Assembly (NCBI GenBank): GCA_051746985.1
Contig: JBNJFP010000002.1
Span: 84,389 to 148,388 of the forward strand
From: Fodinibius sp051746985
GTDB taxonomy: Bacteria; Bacteroidota; Rhodothermia; Balneolales; Balneolaceae
Length of the DNA: 64,000 nt
Direction: 5' to 3'
Part shown: positions 35,264 through 43,585 of the stretch, piece by piece
Layout of the letters: each line of letters opens with the position of its first letter
How positions within the stretch are numbered: position 1 is the stretch's first letter
Made by a program: the position numbers and the translations under genes
The notes under the pieces: generated by a model
Databases searched by the model: none
What the model was told of the DNA's origin: nothing
What the model saw: only the letters and a program-made list of their open reading frames with translations

Positions 35264-35680
35264 ATGAAAATTACGATTGATCACCTCGAAGACCTTCACA
35301 TGGAAGCTCAAAACGAAGAGGGCGGCCTTATCAGAATGGATGGCACAACCGATATTGGCGGCATTGAAGGGGGATTCAGTCCCATGCAGCTTTTGCTGGC
35401 CGGGGTTGGCGGATGCAGTGCTATTGATATTATCGGCATCCTGAAAAAACAGAAACAAGACCTGCAGGATTTGCAAGTAGAGGTTGACGGTGACCGTCAG
35501 AGCAAAGATACTTATTCGGAATTCACTACCATCCACATTAACTATATTTTCACCGGGGATCTCGACGAATCAAAAGTTGAACGCGCTATTAATCTGTCGC
35601 TCGACAAATACTGCTCGGTGACCAAGACCCTGGAAAAAACCTCTGATATTTCCCATAGTTACGAAATTAAATCCAACTAA
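35264..35680 (+). CDS. OsmC family protein
   Basis: 138 residues. Redox cysteines are Cys51 in GVGGCSAID and Cys117 in DKYCSVTKTLE, with FSPMQLLLAG before the first. This YhfA/OsmC-like branch differs from the OsmC at 10651. It ends 4 nt before the metZ start, so the two are co-transcribed; an association of a thiol protein with sulfur assimilation is suggestive only. It is divergent from the OPT gene. Confidence 0.92.
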   Translation: MKITIDHLEDLHMEAQNEEGGLIRMDGTTDIGGIEGGFSPMQLLLAGVGGCSAIDIIGILKKQKQDLQDLQVEVDGDRQSKDTYSEFTTIHINYIFTGDLDESKVERAINLSLDKYCSVTKTLEKTSDISHSYEIKSN

Positions 35681-35684
35681 TACC

Positions 35685-36851
35685 GTGAGTTCTCAACAGT
35701 CAGAAACCAAAGCCATCCGTACCCAGGCCGAACGCAGCACTCAGCGCGAGCACTCGGTTCCCGTTTACATGACCTCGAGTTTTGTCTTTGATTCGGCCGA
35801 GCACGCACGTGCTCTTTTTGCCAAAGAGGTGGAAGGCAATGTCTATAGCCGGTACTCCAATCCTAATACCAATGAATTTGAGGAAAAAATGTGTCGCCTC
35901 GAAAATGCTGAAGCGGGCATTGCCACGGCTTCGGGGATGTCGGCCATTTTTTCGAGCCTGGCCGGACTGCTGGAGCAAGGAGATCACGTGCTGGCCTGCC
36001 GATCGCTTTTTGGATCGTCCCACCAGATTCTGAATGGCATTTTACCCAAATGGGGCATCGACTTTTCGTATGGGGATATCGATAAACCTGAAAGCTGGGA
36101 GTCGCTTATTCAAGACAACACAAAAGTGCTGTTTTTGGAAACCCCCTCAAATCCCGGCCTCGATCTCATCGATCTCGAGTGGGCGGGCAAACTGGCGGAG
36201 GCTCACAATTTAATCATGATTGTCGATAACTGTTTTGCCACCCCCTACCTGCAGCAACCCATAAAATTCGGCGCTGATATTGTGCTTCATTCGGCGACTA
36301 AATTTATTGACGGACAGGGTCGGGGCATTGGCGGCATCATTGTTGGCAAGGAAAAATATATCGAGGAAATCAGCTTTTTCACGCGTCACTCGGGACCTGC
36401 CATGTCCCCGTTTAATGCCTGGATGTTTTCCAAAAGCCTGGAAACCCTTCCAGCTCGGATGGATCGGCATTGCGATAACGCCTTGGCGCTGGCCGCTTTT
36501 CTTGAGGAGCAAGGGCAGGTCGAATGGGTCAAATATCCCCATCTTGAAAGCCACCCGCAGTACGAGCTGGCCAAAAAGCAGATGAAAAAAGGCGGCGGAG
36601 TCGTGTCATTTAACATTAGCGGTGGATATGAGTCGGCTACAACGTTTCTGGATAAATTGAAAACCCTGTCGCTTTCGGCGAATCTGGGAGATGCCCGAAC
36701 CATTGCCACACACCCGGCCTCAACTACCCATTCCAAACTCACCGAAGAAGAGCGTCAGGCCGTAAATATTACGCCCGGCATGATCCGCATTGCCGTGGGA
36801 CTCGAAGCCATTGAGGATCTCAAAGCGGATATCAGTCAGGCGTTGAAGTAG
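35685..36851 (+). CDS. metZ: O-succinylhomoserine (or O-acetylhomoserine) sulfhydrylase
   Basis: PLP enzyme of the Cys/Met-metabolism family that makes homocysteine directly from an activated homoserine and sulfide. 388 residues, GTG start at 35685. YSRYSNPNTNEFEEKM binds the PLP phosphate of the neighbouring subunit, TASGMSAIFSSL and VDNCFATPYLQQP follow, and the PLP lysine is Lys206 in HSATKFIDGQGR, whose GQGR tail favours MetZ over cystathionine gamma-synthase. Substrate preference is inferred. Confidence 0.88.
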   Translation: MSSQQSETKAIRTQAERSTQREHSVPVYMTSSFVFDSAEHARALFAKEVEGNVYSRYSNPNTNEFEEKMCRLENAEAGIATASGMSAIFSSLAGLLEQGDHVLACRSLFGSSHQILNGILPKWGIDFSYGDIDKPESWESLIQDNTKVLFLETPSNPGLDLIDLEWAGKLAEAHNLIMIVDNCFATPYLQQPIKFGADIVLHSATKFIDGQGRGIGGIIVGKEKYIEEISFFTRHSGPAMSPFNAWMFSKSLETLPARMDRHCDNALALAAFLEEQGQVEWVKYPHLESHPQYELAKKQMKKGGGVVSFNISGGYESATTFLDKLKTLSLSANLGDARTIATHPASTTHSKLTEEERQAVNITPGMIRIAVGLEAIEDLKADISQALK

Positions 36852-36926
36852 ATTCAGTGCTATCAAAATCCCCACAGGTATTTATATAATGGCGATACCC
36901 TTTTGATTACCAAATGAAAATAGCTA

Positions 36927-37985
36927 TCACCTAATAAGCTGTTGGAGTTGTTCGACCACCCGCCGGGCGCTTTCTACCGCACCATCCATATATCCCGGGA
37001 ATGCCGTGGCCGTTTCTGACCCTGCAATAATCAGCCGGCCACCGAAAAAAGGCTCTTGAAAAATGGCGTGGCCGTTATGCTGATGGGGTATAACGGGTTG
37101 ATCATATTCGCTAAAAGAAAAGGGCTCATCCTGCCAGACCAATTCCCGATAGGATAAAAATCCGTCAACCGCTGAACCATAAAATCGACGAAGCTGCTCG
37201 ATGACTAACTGCTTTCGCTGCTCGCGGGATACCCTATGATAGGCATTATTCATAAATCCCTTCAGGGCATAATTCCCTTCGCCGGAGTGATCGTACATTT
37301 CGCTGACAGGTCCCACATTGCTGAAGATTGTCCCGCTGGAATCGGATGCCCGCCAAAAAGGGTCCTCGAAAGTAACGGCAACTTTGATGGATTCCGCCAT
37401 CCAGGTGTGCGTGTGCGAGGCGACATCAGTAAGCGCGTCAGGCAATACGGGATCAAAATCGATCGTATCAATTAGCAGCTTGGGCGGCAGCGTGCTGATC
37501 ACAAAATCAGCCTTAACAAGGTTACTTTCAGATTGAACTTCCAGCGTAGCATCTTTTTTGCGAATGGATTTCACCTCCTCTCCCAAGTGAATCTGCCCCT
37601 GATCAAGACGGTCCGCTAATATCTCAATTACCTGATCCGTTCCCCCTTTGATGCGATAGCTCGGTTCTTCGTTGGGAGGCAGCTCCACAAGTTGTGGCGG
37701 CGAAACCGACATGGGCTCGTAGTATCCCCTGTTGCCCATATGCTGTTCATAAATATCAATATCCAACTGATTGAGCAGCTCCAACAAGTACTGATGCTTA
37801 TTACCCAGCCAGGTGGCGCCCATCTCAATGGGCGGCTCATTATCTGAGCGCAACGTATAAATGCGACCGCCCAGCCGGCTTCGAGCTTCAAAAATTGAGG
37901 AGGCAATCCCTTCTTCTTTTAACAGAAAGGCTGTAAGCAGTCCGGAAAGTCCGCCGCCAATAATGACGATATCAGGTGATTGCAT
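36927..37985 (-). CDS. FAD-dependent amine oxidase (flavin monoamine oxidase family)
   Basis: 352 residues. The Rossmann dinucleotide motif VIIGGGLSGLLTAFLL lies at 7-22, followed by EARSRLGGRIYT and EMGATWLG, which define the amino-oxidase fold. The C-terminal FAD contact is GRLIIAGSETATAFPGYMDG with ESARRVV. The chain is shorter than most monoamine oxidases (about 430-500). The substrate is unknown; amines or porphyrin-like compounds are possible. It is convergent with metZ and 47 nt downstream of ilvD on the same strand. Confidence 0.87.
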   Translation of the reverse strand: MQSPDIVIIGGGLSGLLTAFLLKEEGIASSIFEARSRLGGRIYTLRSDNEPPIEMGATWLGNKHQYLLELLNQLDIDIYEQHMGNRGYYEPMSVSPPQLVELPPNEEPSYRIKGGTDQVIEILADRLDQGQIHLGEEVKSIRKKDATLEVQSESNLVKADFVISTLPPKLLIDTIDFDPVLPDALTDVASHTHTWMAESIKVAVTFEDPFWRASDSSGTIFSNVGPVSEMYDHSGEGNYALKGFMNNAYHRVSREQRKQLVIEQLRRFYGSAVDGFLSYRELVWQDEPFSFSEYDQPVIPHQHNGHAIFQEPFFGGRLIIAGSETATAFPGYMDGAVESARRVVEQLQQLIR

Positions 37986-38032
37986 AAAATTGCTACATGA
38001 TTGGGATTAAAATAACGGTCGAGATATTAAGT

Positions 38033-39712
38033 TCATCCATCCGTAATACAACCCTCCGAGGCAGACGAAACAAGCCGGGCATATTTATAGAGCGATCCGC
38101 TGGTGACCGATAAAGGAGGAGCCACCCAATCTTTACGCCGCTCATCGAGCTCATCATCCGAAAGGTGTACTTTCATGATTCGCTCATCGGCATCAATTGT
38201 TATTTTGTCTCCATCCTCAAGCAAAGCGATCGTCCCGCCGACCTGCGCTTCCGGCGTTACATGACCGATCACAAACCCATGCGAACCGCCCGAAAAACGT
38301 CCGTCGGTAATCAGTGCCACCTCTTTGCCCAACCCGGCGCCCATAATTGCCGCCGTGATCGAAAGCATCTCCCGCATTCCCGGTCCGCCCTTTGGACCTT
38401 CATAGCGAATCACAACCACATCTCCTTTCTCGACCTCTCCATTTTCTATTCCCTTCAATCCCTCTTCCTCAGAATTATAGACCCGCGCCGTACCGGTAAA
38501 TCGCGTACCCTCCTTCCCCGTAATTTTGGCTACCGCCCCTTCCGAAGCTAAATTGCCGTATAAAATTTGCAGGTGCCCGGTTTCTTTAATGGGATTTTCA
38601 ACCGGCGCAATGATATTTTGCTCTTCAAACAAGCCTGGAACCTCGGCCACATTCTCAGCCAGCGTTTGCCCTGTTACCGTCAGGCAATCGCCATGCAGAT
38701 ACCCATCTTCGAGCAACAACTTTTGCACCGCCGGAACGCCGCCCACATTATAAAGATCCTCCATCACATACTTACCACTTGGTTTTAGATCAGCCAGATA
38801 AGGCGTTCGGTTGCTGATTTCCTGAAAGTCATCAATCGTAAAAGGGACTTCTGCCGATCGGGCAATAGCCAGCAGGTGCATCACCGCATTCGTTGATCCG
38901 CCCAGTGCCACCGTCATAGTAACAGCATTTTCCAGGGCCTTGCGCGTAATGATATCCCGCGGTGTAATATCTTCTTCGAGTAGATGTAATATCGCCTGTC
39001 CAGCTCGCTGACATTCCTCAATTTTTTGTTGATGCGTTGCAGGAATGGAGGAGCTAAACGGCAGGCTCATCCCCATGGTTTCGATGGCCGACGCCATCGT
39101 ATTGGCGGTGTACATACCCCCGCAGGCTCCAGCCCCGGGACAGGCATGCCGGAGTACTTCGTTCATCTCACCTTTACTTATTTCATCCGACAAATACTGC
39201 CCGTAAGATTCAAAAGCCGAGACCACATCGAGATCTTTACCATTCAATTTTCCAGGCCGAATGGTCCCGCCATATACCATAATCGAAGGACGATTAAAGC
39301 GAGCCATCGCCATAATTGATCCCGGCATATTTTTATCGCAGCCAACAATAGAAATATTGCCATCGTACCACTGGGCCCGCATCACCGTTTCGATAGAATC
39401 CGCAATAATTTCTCGCGACTGCAGTGAATATTTCATTCCCTGGGTTCCCATCGAAATTCCATCGCTTACGCCAATGCTGTGAAACATAAACCCGACAAGT
39501 CCGGCATCCCAAACGCTATCGCGAACGTGCACAGCAAGATCATTCAAATGCATGTTACAGGGATTCCCCTCCCACCCTGTACTGGCAATACCAACCTGTG
39601 CTTTCTTCATATCTTCGTCGGTAAGGCCGGCGCCATAAAGCATGGCCTGAGAGCCAACCTGTGATTCTTTTTCGGTAAGTGTGGAGCTGTATTTATTTAG
39701 TTTACGAGCCAT
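38033..39712 (-). CDS. ilvD: dihydroxy-acid dehydratase
   Basis: Iron-sulfur enzyme producing the 2-keto acids of valine and isoleucine. 559 residues. Cluster cysteines are Cys52 (GNPCNMH), Cys125 (VGCDKNMPGS) and Cys197 (GACGGMYTANTM). TDGRFSGGSHGFVIGHVTPEA and the C-terminal end are intact. It is the only ilv/leu step coded on the opposite strand, divergent from ilvBNC across a 545-bp regulatory spacer, so it escapes the leader control of that operon. ATG at 39712. Confidence 0.97.
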   Translation of the reverse strand: MARKLNKYSSTLTEKESQVGSQAMLYGAGLTDEDMKKAQVGIASTGWEGNPCNMHLNDLAVHVRDSVWDAGLVGFMFHSIGVSDGISMGTQGMKYSLQSREIIADSIETVMRAQWYDGNISIVGCDKNMPGSIMAMARFNRPSIMVYGGTIRPGKLNGKDLDVVSAFESYGQYLSDEISKGEMNEVLRHACPGAGACGGMYTANTMASAIETMGMSLPFSSSIPATHQQKIEECQRAGQAILHLLEEDITPRDIITRKALENAVTMTVALGGSTNAVMHLLAIARSAEVPFTIDDFQEISNRTPYLADLKPSGKYVMEDLYNVGGVPAVQKLLLEDGYLHGDCLTVTGQTLAENVAEVPGLFEEQNIIAPVENPIKETGHLQILYGNLASEGAVAKITGKEGTRFTGTARVYNSEEEGLKGIENGEVEKGDVVVIRYEGPKGGPGMREMLSITAAIMGAGLGKEVALITDGRFSGGSHGFVIGHVTPEAQVGGTIALLEDGDKITIDADERIMKVHLSDDELDERRKDWVAPPLSVTSGSLYKYARLVSSASEGCITDG

Positions 39713-39855
39713 AAATGGCGTTTTTTAGCGGTTTAAAGGTTAGAATCTAAAATTAATAACGGGCTGAAAAAGTCCCTATTTCAAAAGACAACAAGCTACA
39801 ATAATCCAAAGATTATTCAAGAGAAAGTACAAATCATCTGCATCAAGAATTAAAT

Positions 39856-39884
39856 TTGACATGGGAAATCGCGTTACCTATACT
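39856..39884 (+). promoter_or_regulatory. consensus sigma70-type promoter of the ilv-leu operon
   Basis: TTGACA (39856-39861), exactly 17 nt, TATACT (39879-39884): nearly perfect for the enterobacterial consensus. A start near 39891 puts the TTG of the leader ORF (39916) about 25 nt downstream. Between ilvD and this site (39713-39855) I see nothing else. Confidence 0.75.
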
Positions 39885-39915
39885 GTTGATTCATAATTGA
39901 AAGAAACAACAGAAA

Positions 39916-40167
39916 TTGAATTCACAAGCAATACATACAAACGCATTAGGCAAACAGTCGGGGGCTCATTCCGATCTGTTTGATACCGACAATGCTGTCT
40001 TGTTGCTTGTACTTTCTTTGCTCACACCCTTCATTTCTTTAGCTGTTTCTATCTCTTCTGTAGTAGAACTAATTAGTGTAGAGACTGTAAAAGGTCTGCT
40101 AAACCTACTAATTATTCTACCTATTCTAATTTCTGGCATTATTAACCTAATTCTAATTATTAGCTAA
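39916..40167 (+). CDS. ilvL: Leu/Ile/Val-rich leader peptide of the ilv operon
   Basis: Up to 83 codons, TTG at 39916 to TAA at 40165; an in-frame stop at 39898 limits it and no ATG occurs. The first 28 residues are ordinary. The remaining 55 (from about 39997) contain 34 branched-chain residues: 16 Leu, 12 Ile, 6 Val, ending NLILIIS. Eight Leu codons are CTA, clustered near the end among ATT codons. It lies between a strong promoter and ilvB and is followed by the alternative hairpins at 40164-40256. I read it as an attenuation leader sensing all three branched-chain aminoacyl-tRNAs; a small hydrophobic membrane protein is the alternative. The precise start is uncertain. Confidence 0.72.
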   Translation: MNSQAIHTNALGKQSGAHSDLFDTDNAVLLLVLSLLTPFISLAVSISSVVELISVETVKGLLNLLIILPILISGIINLILIIS

Positions 40168-40256
40168 CCATAACAGCCAGAGGTTAGAAACTGAATTCCT
40201 GATCATATTTCAACTTTCTTCTGACCTCTGGCGGGAAAAGTATATCTGCGAGGTCA
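40164..40256 (+). promoter_or_regulatory. alternative RNA hairpins controlling the ilvB ribosome binding site
   Basis: Arm A (40176-40189) pairs with arm B (40219-40232) over 14 bp, with core GCCAGAGGT/ACCTCTGGC and one G-U pair. Arm B can instead pair over 7 bp, TGACCTC (40222-40228) with GAGGTCA (40250-40256), which covers the Shine-Dalgarno GAGG of ilvB. CTAACC at 40164-40169, overlapping the leader stop, can pair with GGTTAG (40182-40187) in arm A. No T-tract follows, so this looks like translational rather than transcriptional attenuation. A ribosome paused on the last Ile/Leu codons would cover CTAACC, favour A:B and leave ilvB open. Confidence 0.65.
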
Positions 40257-40257
40257 C

Positions 40258-42012
40258 ATGAAATCTGCAAAAGCACATACATCCAACAACAAAACCAACA
40301 AGGAATCTCCGCAACAAAAGTCGGCTCCCGTTTTTAACGGAGCAAGTATTCTTATCAAAACACTGGAAGACCTCGATGTGGATACTGTTTTTGGATATCC
40401 CGGCGGGGCGGTTCTTCCACTTTATGACGAGCTTTTTGACAATAATGATATCAATCACATTCTAATCAGGCACGAGCAGGCCGGATCGCATGCCGCCGAC
40501 GGCTATGCCCGCGCCACCGGCAAACCGGGGGTTGTAATGGCTACATCGGGACCGGGCGGAACTAATACCGTAACCGGCATAGCAACGGCAGCCATGGATT
40601 CGATTCCGCTCGTTGTTTTTACCGGCCAGGTACCCAAAGAAATGATCGGCAACGATGCCTTCCAGGAAGCGGATATTGTGGGAATTACGCGTCCCATTAC
40701 GAAGAACAATTATTTGGTTAAGGATGTAAATGAATTGGAGCAGACGGTTCGTGAAGCTTTTCATGTAGCCACAAGCGGGCGTCCGGGCCCGGTTTTGGTT
40801 GACCTGCCCAAAGATATGCTCCAAGCAAAAGGTCGGTATAGTGGCCTTCACAAAGTATCAATACCAAGTTATAAGCCTACCAAGAAGGGACATTTTTCAC
40901 AGATTCAAAAAGCGGCCCAATTACTTAGCGAAGCAAAAAAACCGCTGATTTATGCGGGTGGCGGGGTCATCCTCGGAGAAGCCTGGGAAGAACTCACTGC
41001 GCTGGCCAAAAATCATAATATTCCCGTTACCACGACCCTTATGGGATTAGGCGGATTTCCGGAAAGTAAACCGCAATCGCTCGGAATGCTGGGCATGCAT
41101 GGTACCTATTATGCCAACATGGCCACGACCGAATGCGATGTTCTGCTTGCTGTTGGTGCACGTTTTGATGATCGCGTTACCGGCAACCTCGAAGGGTTTT
41201 CGCCCCACTCTAAAAAAATCCACATCGATATTGATCCCTCCAACATCGGTAAAAACGTAGAAGTTGACGTCCCCATTGTCGGTGACGTAAAACACGTTTT
41301 ACCGGAAATTGACAAGCAAACAGAACAACCAGAAACCAAAAGCTGGTGGGATACGATCAAAACGTGGAAAGAAGAACATCCCCTGAGCATCCCAGAAGAG
41401 GACAACAACATCAAGCCGCAGCAGATGATGCAATCGATCTCTGAGATTACCAATGGTGAAGCCATTGTGGTGACCGATGTGGGGCAACATCAAATGTGGG
41501 CGGCCCAGCACTATACCTATAACCATCCGCGATCGTTTCTCTCCTCGGGTGGATTAGGCACTATGGGCTACGGCTTTCCGGCTGCCCTGGGGGCCTATTT
41601 TGGCTGTCCAGATCGTCCGGTAGTATGCATTACCGGTGACGGCGGATTTCAGATGACTGCCTACGAATTGGCCACAGCCGTCGAGTACGAAGTACCGCTG
41701 AAAATTGCCATTATGAACAACGAATGCCTCGGCATGGTGCGACAGTGGCAAGAGTTATTTTACGATGAGCGATACAGCCACTCCATCCTCAAAAAAGGAA
41801 ATCCCGATTTTGTAAAACTTGCAGAAAGCTACGGAGCAGCCGGATTCCGTGCCTCTGACAAAAATGAGATGGAAGAAGTGCTTTCGAAAGCCATGGCCAT
41901 TGACGATCGGCCGGTGGTTATGGACTTTCGGGTTGATGAGTATGAGAACTGCTACCCCATGGTGCCTTCGGGAGCGGCATTAAATGAAATGGTTTTGGGG
42001 GATAAACAATGA
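40258..42012 (+). CDS. ilvB: acetolactate synthase, large (catalytic) subunit
   Basis: ThDP enzyme that condenses pyruvate with pyruvate or 2-ketobutyrate, the common first step. 584 residues. A polar tail of about 25 residues precedes NGASILIKTLEDLDVDTVFGYPGG; catalytic Glu73 lies in RHEQAGSHAADGYARA. The FAD-region GMLGMHGTYYANMA and the ThDP motif GDGGFQMTAYELATA with NNECLGMVRQWQ are intact. GAGG lies 4 nt before the ATG at 40258, within the switchable RNA element. It overlaps ilvN by 4 nt. Confidence 0.97.
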   Translation: MKSAKAHTSNNKTNKESPQQKSAPVFNGASILIKTLEDLDVDTVFGYPGGAVLPLYDELFDNNDINHILIRHEQAGSHAADGYARATGKPGVVMATSGPGGTNTVTGIATAAMDSIPLVVFTGQVPKEMIGNDAFQEADIVGITRPITKNNYLVKDVNELEQTVREAFHVATSGRPGPVLVDLPKDMLQAKGRYSGLHKVSIPSYKPTKKGHFSQIQKAAQLLSEAKKPLIYAGGGVILGEAWEELTALAKNHNIPVTTTLMGLGGFPESKPQSLGMLGMHGTYYANMATTECDVLLAVGARFDDRVTGNLEGFSPHSKKIHIDIDPSNIGKNVEVDVPIVGDVKHVLPEIDKQTEQPETKSWWDTIKTWKEEHPLSIPEEDNNIKPQQMMQSISEITNGEAIVVTDVGQHQMWAAQHYTYNHPRSFLSSGGLGTMGYGFPAALGAYFGCPDRPVVCITGDGGFQMTAYELATAVEYEVPLKIAIMNNECLGMVRQWQELFYDERYSHSILKKGNPDFVKLAESYGAAGFRASDKNEMEEVLSKAMAIDDRPVVMDFRVDEYENCYPMVPSGAALNEMVLGDKQ

Positions 42013-42533
42013 GCTCAACAAAGAACGGTACATCAATCAGCCAAAAAAAGCACACCCTTTCGGTGGTGGTGAAATACAATCTCAATGCGCTTTCACGCAT
42101 CATTGGTATTTTCAGCAGCAAGGGTTTTGAAATCGATAGCATCAGCTTCGGATCGGGAAAGGAATCGGGGCTGGCACGCATCACCATTACTACCCACGGC
42201 GACGAACAGATTATCGAACAGATCACCAAACAGCTGCACAAAATTATCGATGTGGTAACGGTTTCCGACCTTACGCATCAGAGTTTTGTAGAACGCGAAA
42301 TGGCATTGGTAAAAGTAAAGGCTCAGCGATCGGCACGATCTGAAATTATGCAGGTCACCGATATTTTCCGCGCCAAAATTATCGATATCAGTCCAGATAA
42401 CCTGGCGATAGAGATAACGGGAAATCGCGACAAGGTGAACGCCTTTATCGGCATGGTTCGTCCATTTGGCATTATTGAGCTTGCACGAACCGGCACCGTA
42501 GCATTAAAAAGAGAATTCGAAGGATCCGTTTAA
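42009..42533 (+). CDS. ilvN: acetolactate synthase, small (regulatory) subunit
   Basis: 174 residues with an N-terminal ACT domain (about 17-90), LSVVVKYNLNALSRIIGIFSS, then the C-terminal IlvN domain with LVKVKAQRSARSEIMQ and FGIIELARTGTVALKR. It confers valine feedback on IlvB in characterised enzymes. The ATG lies within the ilvB stop region (ATGA overlap), so expression is coupled one to one. Confidence 0.96.
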   Translation: MSSTKNGTSISQKKHTLSVVVKYNLNALSRIIGIFSSKGFEIDSISFGSGKESGLARITITTHGDEQIIEQITKQLHKIIDVVTVSDLTHQSFVEREMALVKVKAQRSARSEIMQVTDIFRAKIIDISPDNLAIEITGNRDKVNAFIGMVRPFGIIELARTGTVALKREFEGSV

Positions 42534-42559
42534 CAACAAATAGTCATTCAATATTTATT

Positions 42560-43585
42560 ATGAAAGCAAAAACTTATTATAACGCCGACGCAGATCTTAA
42601 ATTTTTAACCGACAAAACAGTAGCCATCCTTGGCTACGGAAGTCAGGGCCACGCGCATGCACTTAATCTCAAAGACAGCGGTGTGGATGTAGTCGTAGGT
42701 CTTCGGGAAGACAGTTCATCGCGTGGCAAGGCCAAAAAGGCAGGCCTTGAGGTTTACTCCACAGCCGAAGCAGCCCAGAAAGGCGATATTGTAATGGTGC
42801 TCATCCCCGACCAATACCAGGCGGAAGTATATGAGCAGGAGATAGCTCCGAACCTTTCGGATGGTAACGCCCTGGCATTTGCCCACGGCTTCAACATCCA
42901 TTTCGATCAAATTCAACCCGGCTCCAATGTGGATGTATTTATGATTGCCCCTAAAAGTCCCGGACACCTGGTACGCAGAGTCTATAAAAAAGGATCGGGC
43001 ACACCTTGCCTCATAGCCGTTGAGCAAGACTATACGGGAACCGCCAAAGATACCGCACTGGCCTATGCCAAAGCTATTGGAGGAACCCGGGCCGGCGTTT
43101 TGGAAACTACTTTTGAAGAAGAAACCGAAACCGATCTTTTTGGCGAACAAGCCATTCTTTGCGGGGGCGTTTCCGAGCTGGTAAAACAGGGCTTTGAAGT
43201 GCTTACCGAAGCTGGGTATCAACCCGAAATTGCCTATTTCGAATGCCTGCACGAGCTCAAACTTATTGTAGATCTGATGTACGAGGGTGGCATTGAACGC
43301 ATGTATCATTCCGTAAGTGATACCGCTGAATATGGCGGACTTACCCGCGGGGCGGAGGTTGTTGATGAGGTTAACAAGGAACGGATGAAAAAAGTGCTTG
43401 CCCAAGTACAAAGCGGGGCTTTTGCCGATGAATGGATCAACGAAAACAAAGAAGGAATTCCGAAACTCAAGAAGTTACGAGCCCAACTTGGTGACCACCA
43501 GATTGAAAGCGTGGGTAAACAGCTGCGCTCCATGATGGAAGGCATATTGGAAGAGGAAAGTGAAGTTGACGAGGCAGCTGAATAA
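42560..43585 (+). CDS. ilvC: ketol-acid reductoisomerase (class I)
   Basis: NADPH enzyme that isomerises and reduces acetolactate or acetohydroxybutyrate. The 341 residues are class I length. AILGYGSQGHAHALNLKDSG is the Rossmann loop; VGLREDSSSRGKA contains the Arg/Ser pattern associated with NADPH preference. IAPKSPGHLVRR, ETETDLFGEQAILCGG and EAGYQPEIAYFECLHELK hold the Mg-binding acids. A Glu-rich tail ends the protein. It shares one base with the cimA start (TAATG). Confidence 0.97.
   Translation: MKAKTYYNADADLKFLTDKTVAILGYGSQGHAHALNLKDSGVDVVVGLREDSSSRGKAKKAGLEVYSTAEAAQKGDIVMVLIPDQYQAEVYEQEIAPNLSDGNALAFAHGFNIHFDQIQPGSNVDVFMIAPKSPGHLVRRVYKKGSGTPCLIAVEQDYTGTAKDTALAYAKAIGGTRAGVLETTFEEETETDLFGEQAILCGGVSELVKQGFEVLTEAGYQPEIAYFECLHELKLIVDLMYEGGIERMYHSVSDTAEYGGLTRGAEVVDEVNKERMKKVLAQVQSGAFADEWINENKEGIPKLKKLRAQLGDHQIESVGKQLRSMMEGILEEESEVDEAAE

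Noticed and set aside
39916..40167. Ordinary small membrane protein instead of a leader
   Set aside because: Possible in principle, but the TTG start without a ribosome site, the CTA/ATT-rich tail, the position between a consensus promoter and ilvB, and the downstream alternative hairpins together favour a leader. Kept as the stated alternative.
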